The translations under genes and the position numbers were made by a program. A model generated the notes under the pieces. That model made no database searches. It was not told the DNA's origin and was given only the letters and a program-made list of their open reading frames with translations. Positions 32,844 to 37,539 of a stretch of DNA of 37,539 nt are shown here, piece after piece; positions within the stretch are counted from its first letter, which is position 1; every line of letters starts with the position of its first letter. The DNA is from an uncultured Clostridia bacterium (GTDB taxonomy: Bacteria > Bacillota > Clostridia > Christensenellales > Aristaeellaceae): positions 1-37,539 of the forward strand of contig CAMDVP010000003.1 of assembly GCA_945877525.1 (NCBI GenBank). Reading direction: 5' to 3'.

Positions 32844-33526
32844 GCCTGCATCACCCCGCTGTCATGGGCAACCCTGCCGTCCTCCAGCTGAATGACGCGG
32901 TCTGCCTGCTCGGCCACGTTCAGGTCGTGGGTCACCAGCACTAAGGTAATGCCCAGCTCGCGGTTCACATGGCGCAAAAGGGTCAGCACCTCCCGGCCGC
33001 TTTTCCCGTCCAGATTGCCGGTGGGTTCGTCCGCGAACAGAATCGCAGGCTTGTTTGCCAGTGCCCGGGCAATGCTCACGCGCTGCTGCTGGCCGCCGCT
33101 CATGGCCCCGGGCAGATGATTCAGCCTGTCGCGGATGCCCAGCAAATCGATCAGCTGATTCAGATAGGCTTCGTCGGCCCGGCGGTTATCCAGCATCACG
33201 GGTAGAAGGATGTTCTCCCACCCGGTCAGCTCCCGCACCAGGTTGTAGCTTTGAAACACAAAGCCAAACCGGCGGCGGCGCAGCACGGACAGCTGGTTGT
33301 CGCTGTATTTGTACAGCTCGGCGTCCTGATAGATCACCCGGCCGGATGTAGGGTGATCCAGCCCAGACAGCAGATGCAGCAGCGTGGACTTACCGCTGCC
33401 GCTTCGGCCGGTGACGGCGATAAAGCCGCCCTGTTCCAGGGACAGGGACACCTGGTTCAGGGCATACACCTTGTTCTCGCCCGCCTGATAGACCTTGCTG
33501 AGGCTTTCGCATCGCATGATTTCCAT
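32840..33526 (-). CDS. LolD/MacB-type ABC transporter ATPase
   Basis: A 228-residue ATPase. Walker A GRSGSGKST (40-48), Q-loop in FVFQSYNLV, signature MSGGQQQRV, Walker B ILFADEPTGNLD and H-loop VTHD. The FQ.YNL and DEPTGNLD forms are those of the LolD/MacB/FtsE group that partners FtsX-type permeases. Three tandem ATGs follow AAGGAGG; the third (33526) is at the best distance (8 bases) and is chosen, though 33529 is possible. It is the first gene after a probable regulated promoter between it and the kinase gene. Confidence 0.9.
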   Translation of the reverse strand: MEIMRCESLSKVYQAGENKVYALNQVSLSLEQGGFIAVTGRSGSGKSTLLHLLSGLDHPTSGRVIYQDAELYKYSDNQLSVLRRRRFGFVFQSYNLVRELTGWENILLPVMLDNRRADEAYLNQLIDLLGIRDRLNHLPGAMSGGQQQRVSIARALANKPAILFADEPTGNLDGKSGREVLTLLRHVNRELGITLVLVTHDLNVAEQADRVIQLEDGRVAHDSGVMQA

Positions 33527-33544
33527 CATCATGACCTCCTTACA

Positions 33545-33593
33545 GCTATACTCTATCAGCGGAACCTTACGTTCAGGTGACTTCTACCTTACG
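33545..33593 (-). promoter_or_regulatory. Candidate response-regulator site and promoter of the ABC operon
   Basis: On the minus strand CGTAAGGT occurs at 33586-33593 and again at 33564-33571, a direct repeat with 22-bp period. Downstream is a -10-like TATAGC (33545-33550); the position for a -35 (33568-33573) reads AACGTA, far from consensus, and overlaps the nearer repeat. OmpR-type regulators usually bind such direct repeats and help at weak -35 promoters. The upstream copy overlaps the kinase stop codon. Confidence 0.5.
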
Positions 33594-34458
33594 ATTTCGC
33601 AAGGTTGAGGATGGGCAATGTCATGACCATCCGCAGCCCGCCGGGAATATTTTCGGCACAGATACTGCCATGGTGCCGGCGAACGATCTCCTTCACGATG
33701 GACAGGCCGATGCCCGCGCCCCTGGTTTCACGGCTGCGGGCGCGGTAGAACCGGTCAAACAGATGCGGCACTTCTTCCTTTTCCACCCCGCCGCCATTGT
33801 CCGACACGGTGCAGAAGAAGGCTGCATCGCTCATCTCCAGATGCACGGTGATCACGCCATCCTCCGGCGTGTGCTCACAGGCGTTCTTCAAAAGGTTCAT
33901 ATACGCCTCGTCCAGCCATTTTCCATCGCAGCGGATGGTTGCCTCGCCCTCGATGCGCAATTGTTTCTGCGGATAGGCAGAAGAAAGCCCCTGCCAGGCA
34001 TCCCTCACAAGGGCCGCGACATCATGCTCTGCAAAGGTAAATTCATACCCGTCCGCGCACAGGCGTTCCAGCCGCAGAAGGGCGTGAATCAGCCGCTCCA
34101 TGCGCTCGATTTGGGCAAGCTGCCCGTCCATGTGAGCGCTCCCGTCCATCTCGCAGAACAGGCGCAGGGAAGCAAGCGGCGTCTTCAGCTGATGGGAGAT
34201 ATCCGCCGTCAGGTCACGGGTAGCGCGGCGCTCCGCCTGCTCCTGTTCCCTTGCCAGCAGCACCTGATTTTCCAGCTCGGCAGCAGCATTCTGCAATAGC
34301 GCCAGCGCATCCTCCCGGACGGAGAAGCGCAGCGGACTGTCCCCGGCGACCAGGAATGATTCCATCTGTTCCGCCAGCTTCCGGATGCGGCAGCGCTGCC
34401 GCAGATACATGACCAGCAGAATCAGCATCGCGATAGATGCAAGCGCTGCCGCCGCCAT
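33589..34458 (-). CDS. Sensor histidine kinase with a single membrane helix
   Basis: A 289-residue kinase with one N-terminal membrane helix (about 2-19) and no outer domain. HisKA is at 80-140 with the phosphorylated His89 in DISHQLKTP; the ATPase domain has N-box NLLKNACEH, G1 DNGGGV, F-box FDRFYRA and G2 GAGIGLSIVKEI. It lacks a second helix or sensory domain, so its signal may come through a partner such as the neighbouring permease. Its ATG at 34458 overlaps the response regulator stop as TAATG; a GTG 12 bases upstream is possible. Confidence 0.88.
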   Translation of the reverse strand: MAAAALASIAMLILLVMYLRQRCRIRKLAEQMESFLVAGDSPLRFSVREDALALLQNAAAELENQVLLAREQEQAERRATRDLTADISHQLKTPLASLRLFCEMDGSAHMDGQLAQIERMERLIHALLRLERLCADGYEFTFAEHDVAALVRDAWQGLSSAYPQKQLRIEGEATIRCDGKWLDEAYMNLLKNACEHTPEDGVITVHLEMSDAAFFCTVSDNGGGVEKEEVPHLFDRFYRARSRETRGAGIGLSIVKEIVRRHHGSICAENIPGGLRMVMTLPILNLAKS

Positions 34459-35114
34459 TAATCCGCCCACTGATACCCCACCCCCCGAACGGTTTTGATG
34501 TGCTCCGCGCCGATTTTTTCCCGCAATCGGCTCACATGAACGGACAGCGTGTTGTCATCAACGAACCGGCTGTCCACATCCCACAGCGCTTCCAGCAGCA
34601 GATTTCGGGGCACAATGCCTGTGCGCTGCATCAGCGCCAGCAGAATGCGGTATTCCGTTAGGGTGAGGGAAATCATTTCGCCATTCCTGCGCACCTGCAT
34701 ATGCGCCTGATCCACCTCGATCCCGCTTCGGGAAAGCACCGGGGAACCCTGATGGCGGCCGGTACGCAGCAGGGCGCGAATGCGGCTGAGCAGTTCCATC
34801 ATGCGGAAGGGCTTGGTCACATAATCATTGCCTCCGGCATCCAGGCCACGTACCACGTCAAGTTCCTCATCTCTGGCAGTTAGGAAGAGAATGGGCACTG
34901 TTGCTCCCGCCTCGCGCCACCGCCTGCACAGGGACACGCCGTCGCCATCCGGGAGGGAAACATCCAGCACAATCAGATCCACCTGGCCGGACAGCCTTTC
35001 ACATGCCTCCTTCGCACAGGCGGCAGAAATCACACGATACCCTTCGCGGGTAAACAGCTCGGTCAATCCTCCCCGCAGGGTATCGTCGTCTTCCACAAGC
35101 AGAATCACAGGCAT
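34458..35114 (-). CDS. OmpR/PhoB-family response regulator
   Basis: A 218-residue regulator. The receiver domain (1-118) has the acidic pair in VEDDD, phospho-acceptor D51 (LIVLDVSLPDGDG), the LTA threonine and the KPF lysine. The C-terminal winged helix (about 125-218) shows LTLTEYRILLAL and the VDDNTLSVHVSRLREKI and VRGVGYQW marks. AGGAG lies 8 bases before the ATG at 35114. It is coupled to the kinase gene and has its own promoter; the likely target is the ABC/Ig-like operon immediately downstream. Confidence 0.92.
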   Translation of the reverse strand: MPVILLVEDDDTLRGGLTELFTREGYRVISAACAKEACERLSGQVDLIVLDVSLPDGDGVSLCRRWREAGATVPILFLTARDEELDVVRGLDAGGNDYVTKPFRMMELLSRIRALLRTGRHQGSPVLSRSGIEVDQAHMQVRRNGEMISLTLTEYRILLALMQRTGIVPRNLLLEALWDVDSRFVDDNTLSVHVSRLREKIGAEHIKTVRGVGYQWAD

Positions 35115-35159
35115 CGGATGCACTCCTGTTCTGAATTGGTGTATGAGCAATCATCTTGT

Positions 35160-35188
35160 ATTGTATGCGCTGCGCAGGCATACGTCAA
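35160..35188 (-). promoter_or_regulatory. Sigma-A promoter of the two-component genes
   Basis: Minus-strand TTGACG (35183-35188), 17-base spacer, TACAAT (35160-35165). Five of six matches in each hexamer; leader about 40 nt. Confidence 0.65.
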
Positions 35189-35249
35189 TCCTGTGGGGCA
35201 AGCGCTTCCTCCATGGCCATTGCACCGCAGGGCCTATGGGAAATGTTTC

Positions 35250-35300
35250 GCAAAATAAAGAATGCCCATCGCTGCGAAATTGGTTTTCCGCAGCGACGGG
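35250..35300 (-). terminator. Terminator facing the two-component genes
   Basis: CCCATCGCTGCG (35265-35276) pairs with CGCAGCGACGGG (35289-35300), one mismatch in 12. On the minus strand a T-rich CATTCTTTATTTTG follows. It separates the two-component promoter from the AT-rich island to its right. Confidence 0.65.
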
Positions 35301-35576
35301 TCTTGACTGAAACGTATATCAGAATGTTTGCTCATGCATGCTTACAGAGAGACGATTCTCTTGCCTCCAGGACACTTCGCGCTTTTTCTTTGACATCATG
35401 GCCATTCCGCAAAAAAGGCTCTGTTTTTCATGAGTTTTTCAGGGGGGGTGGGGATTATTCCCACTCTTTCAGACTTAACACATTCTGTATAATTTTCGTG
35501 TGTCTGATTCCTAGTGGTGACTCTGACTCTCTGTGGTATTCCTATTCCACTACCTGCACAACCTCCGGTTATCATT

Positions 35577-35597
35577 CTGTTATCAGGGTGATAACAG
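35577..35597. repeat. Perfect inverted repeat, operator-like
   Basis: CTGTTATCA and TGATAACAG form a 9-bp perfect inverted repeat with a 3-base GGG centre. A further GTTATCA lies at 35569-35575. It could be a repressor operator or recombinase site; no neighbouring regulator is visible. Confidence 0.5.
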
Positions 35598-35641
35598 GGG
35601 AGACTGTTTTGCTGTGGCGGATTGAGAATTCCCATAAGTAT

Positions 35642-35670
35642 AGTATAGCGCAGAACGGGTGCTGATGCAA
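35642..35670 (-). promoter_or_regulatory. Promoter-like site in the AT-rich stretch
   Basis: Minus-strand TTGCAT (35665-35670), 17-base spacer, TATACT (35642-35647). It reads through the inverted repeat at 35577-35597; what it would transcribe is unclear. Confidence 0.35.
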
Positions 35671-35757
35671 GAGAAAAGACATTTTGGGATCAGTACCTTT
35701 GAAGTCCGCCTGAGTATTTTGCAGTTTATGAATACAAGAATTTCAACAGCAGCGATA

Positions 35758-36471
35758 TTATTCGAAATTGGAATCCATGTAATCCAACTTACTTTCGTTC
35801 AACAGTTTCTTGCGCTCCTGCCATTGAGGCATGTGCGGATCTAAAACAGCGACAAATTCTGGGCCATGATTTTTGACTTTCAGGTGCGCCAGCTCATGCA
35901 GGATTACATACTCGAGGCACTCTATTGGCTTCTTCGCCAACTGCAGATTCAGCCATATTTTTCGGGTGTTTGTGTTGCAAGTGCCCCATTTGGTGGTCAT
36001 GTATTTGCTTTGCCATCCGCTGCAATACAGGCCGGTAATCTTTTCCCACTTGGGAAGATACTTTGCAACCTCTCGTTTTAACTGTTCTCGATACCACTCG
36101 TTGACAAACGCCTCGCGTTGCTTTGCCGTACTTTCCTTACGGACTGTCAGGATAGCTTTGTCGCCAGAGAACACAAGAGAATTCCCTTTGTAGCTATACT
36201 CGACCTGCAGAAAGTACTGCCTCCCCCAAACATACAGCGATTCTCCAGAAACAAACTGTCGCGCGCTTTGGCGTGGCTGCTGTTGAAACTTCTCCCGCTG
36301 TTTTTTAATCCAGCCAAGTTTTGTCCGAACAAACATCGTGATTGCTTCATCTGTCAGTCTCACAGGTGCTGACACACGAACTCTACCGTCTGGTGGCAGC
36401 ACAGAGAGATGCATGTTCTTAATGTCTTTTCTGATAACTTCCACAGAAATATTGGAAACAACTATCTGCAT
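35758..36471 (-). CDS. YgjP/DUF45-type zinc metallopeptidase
   Basis: A 237-residue cytosolic protein with the YgjP-like signature: WGTCNTNTRKIWLNLQLAKKP followed by ILHELAHLKVKNHGPEF, which supplies the HE-x2-H zinc motif and a third His. The N-terminal half (RVRVSAPVRLTDEAITMFV..WIKKQREKF) is also family-typical. Homologues are often encoded beside type I restriction genes, and here its ATG overlaps the hsdR stop as TGATG with GAGGAG upstream. Its role in those loci is not established. Codon use is more AT-rich than in the genes to the left. Confidence 0.85.
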   Translation of the reverse strand: MQIVVSNISVEVIRKDIKNMHLSVLPPDGRVRVSAPVRLTDEAITMFVRTKLGWIKKQREKFQQQPRQSARQFVSGESLYVWGRQYFLQVEYSYKGNSLVFSGDKAILTVRKESTAKQREAFVNEWYREQLKREVAKYLPKWEKITGLYCSGWQSKYMTTKWGTCNTNTRKIWLNLQLAKKPIECLEYVILHELAHLKVKNHGPEFVAVLDPHMPQWQERKKLLNESKLDYMDSNFE

Positions 36472-37466
36472 CAGTACTCCTCTTGTTCTACAACGATTTG
36501 ATAAATCCGCTCAACTTCGTTGTCATCATTCAAAAGTTGATAGAGCGCTCGTTTGATTTTGTTTGCCTTAACCGGATTGTTTCGGAAGCCCTCAAGCCGT
36601 GCCTTTACAATTGCCTTATGAAGCTTCAAAGCTGTTTCCTCATCTTCTCCGCAATTGTCATAGAGTGCCCGTAGCGCACCGTTGGAGCGAATACTTTCGG
36701 GATACTTTGTGTTCTCCTCTGGCTTTGCAACATTCTTCGCCAGTTCCATGTACGTATCCAGCAGCTGTCCGTAGGCAAGCACGCCCCTGCGACGGTCAAG
36801 AATCAACTGCTCCAAAATTGCCGACATTTTTGCATAATAAGCAGGGTTGATGACCATTCGCTCAACAACCTTTTTGCGGATATTGTTCTCAATGGTTTCT
36901 GCAGCACTTTCCTGTTCGCCTTTGTGTTCGCTCTTTAACTTATCCTCCTGTGTGATGATGAAATCGAGCAGCGTGAAGTCATCCATACTGCCGATCTTTT
37001 GGGACTCGCTGGCGCAGATGTAGTTGTCAATCAGATACCGCATCCCCGGCTCATAGGCTTTCAAATCGATAAAATCACCGCTGGCTCTGCCAATTGTATC
37101 ACGCAGGTTCACATAGAATGCAACCTTATTGTCCAATGCGCTTTGTTCGGAAACGGTATACCCCAAATCCATCATACGAGGCTTCAACTCTGCATAAGCG
37201 CGAACCAAACGGCCAACAAGTTTGTACAATTTCTCGCGAATGCGAGCAAAAGCTTCATCCTGATCTTCATCGTGGCCACTTTCACCACAGAAATAGTGGA
37301 TATAGTTGAGTTCGTCTCTGGGCAATTCAACACCCTCGCAAAGCTCGTCTAACTCCTCCAGGGTATCAATGAAATACTTTTTCGCTTCCGTGGCTCTGTC
37401 TTTCAGAAGCCCGTCTATATCCTCGGCATCGTAGCTTTCAAAGGCACCAGCGGTATACTTATTCAT
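36471..37466 (-). pseudogene. hsdR: C-terminal remnant of a type I restriction enzyme R subunit
   Basis: About 330 residues match by eye the helical C-terminal region of one HsdR branch: LYKLVGRLVRAYAEL, then ASGDFIDLKAYEPGMRYLIDNYI and the DDFTLLDFI patch. The nuclease and helicase-motor domains, normally some 600-700 residues ahead of this, are absent. In this frame a stop codon occurs at 37503-37505, only about 12 codons before the ATG at 37466, and the family-like sequence appears to start near FGDLADAMNKY. So it is 5'-truncated; the fragment could still be translated. It joins directly to the YgjP-type gene. AT-rich like its neighbour. The family call is from memory of conserved patterns, not a search. 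Confidence 0.55.
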
Positions 37467-37539
37467 GGCATCTGCCAAGTCTCCGAAGCGAGCCTTTGCA
37501 TTTCAGTGCGGATGACCTGAAGAGATTCATAAATCGTAT
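37463..37539 (-). CDS. 3' end of an unidentified gene entering from the right edge
   Basis: A different minus-strand frame is open from the window edge to a TGA that overlaps the ATG at 37466 as ATGA. It encodes about 25 residues including TIYESLQVIRTEMQRLAS, which is coiled-coil-like and faintly resembles the middle of IS110-family transposases. Too short to identify. Confidence 0.25.
   Translation of the reverse strand, partial: TIYESLQVIRTEMQRLASETWQMP

Larger units (their letters stand above)
35301..35757. other. AT-rich gene-free stretch with inverted repeat
   Basis: Base composition drops relative to the left. No open frame has a ribosome site or recognisable product. It holds a GTGGGGA-ttat-TCCCAC hairpin near 35437-35453, a perfect inverted repeat at 35577-35597 with an extra GTTATCA half-site just before it, and a promoter-like pair at 35642-35670. 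Confidence 0.5.

Noticed and set aside
35396..35635. 79-codon minus-strand frame in the AT-rich gap
   Set aside because: A promoter lies just before it, but there is no ribosome site and the translation resembles random non-coding sequence; kept only as an observation.
35156..35665. 169-codon plus-strand open frame in the non-coding gap
   Set aside because: It crosses the two-component promoter, a terminator and an inverted repeat, has no ribosome site and shows no protein-like pattern.
1..37539. tRNA, rRNA genes and CRISPR arrays
   Set aside because: No T-loop/acceptor patterns, rRNA-like stretches or evenly spaced repeats were seen on reading both strands.

Overview
The window is about 37.5 kb of GC-rich DNA (roughly 60% by eye) packed with bacterial genes, nearly all on the minus strand. 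Gene content and order point to a Gram-positive of the Firmicutes, class Clostridia: a ylxM start, an rph-rdgB-yfcE block like the Bacillus rph-ysnA-ysnB block, a ylmE-sepF-ylmG-ylmH-divIVA division cluster, a heterodimeric BmrCD-like exporter, recD2, comF, strong AGGAGG/GGAGGTGA ribosome sites and sigma-A type promoters. I cannot name the genus; a high-GC gut clostridium is my guess. No rRNA, tRNA or CRISPR array was seen.

Layout. 1-2711: truncated ylxM behind a perfect sigma-A promoter, then a polysaccharide pyruvyl transferase family gene and a VanY-type D,D-carboxypeptidase. 2727-6470: an rph/rdgB fusion, a yfcE-type phosphoesterase and glutamine-dependent nadE, tightly coupled, ending at a clear terminator. 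6623-8378: a nucleotide-sugar epimerase-like gene and, divergently, pgsA with its terminator. 8379-8893: a gene-free patch made of palindromes and short repeats. 8894-12557: an asymmetric two-subunit ABC exporter. 12731-13771: a secreted SH3b protein on the plus strand, meeting divIVA at a bidirectional terminator.

13851-20356 is a long minus-strand division cluster: TSUP transporter, a degenerate RsbW-like anti-sigma protein, a SigB/F/G-type sigma factor, a one-pass HlyD-like protein, ylmE, an unusually long sepF, ylmG, ylmH and divIVA. 20437-26492: aspartate kinase with its own promoter, then GNAT, secreted PIG-L deacetylase, comF and recD2, the last three chained by ATGA overlaps. 26632-27291: an SGNH/GDSL esterase from a perfect promoter. 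27369-27495: a second, expanded copy of the palindromic repeat seen at 8741. 27521-28609: a secreted transglutaminase-like protein.

28774-35114 is an apparent signal-responsive export module: response regulator, one-pass histidine kinase, LolD-type ATPase, two-domain FtsX permease and a membrane-anchored Ig-like protein. Two direct repeats 22 bp apart sit just before the ATPase, where the regulator could act. From about 35300 to the right end the DNA is visibly more AT-rich and holds a YgjP-type metalloprotease and the C-terminal remnant of a type I restriction HsdR. This looks like acquired, partly decayed defence DNA.
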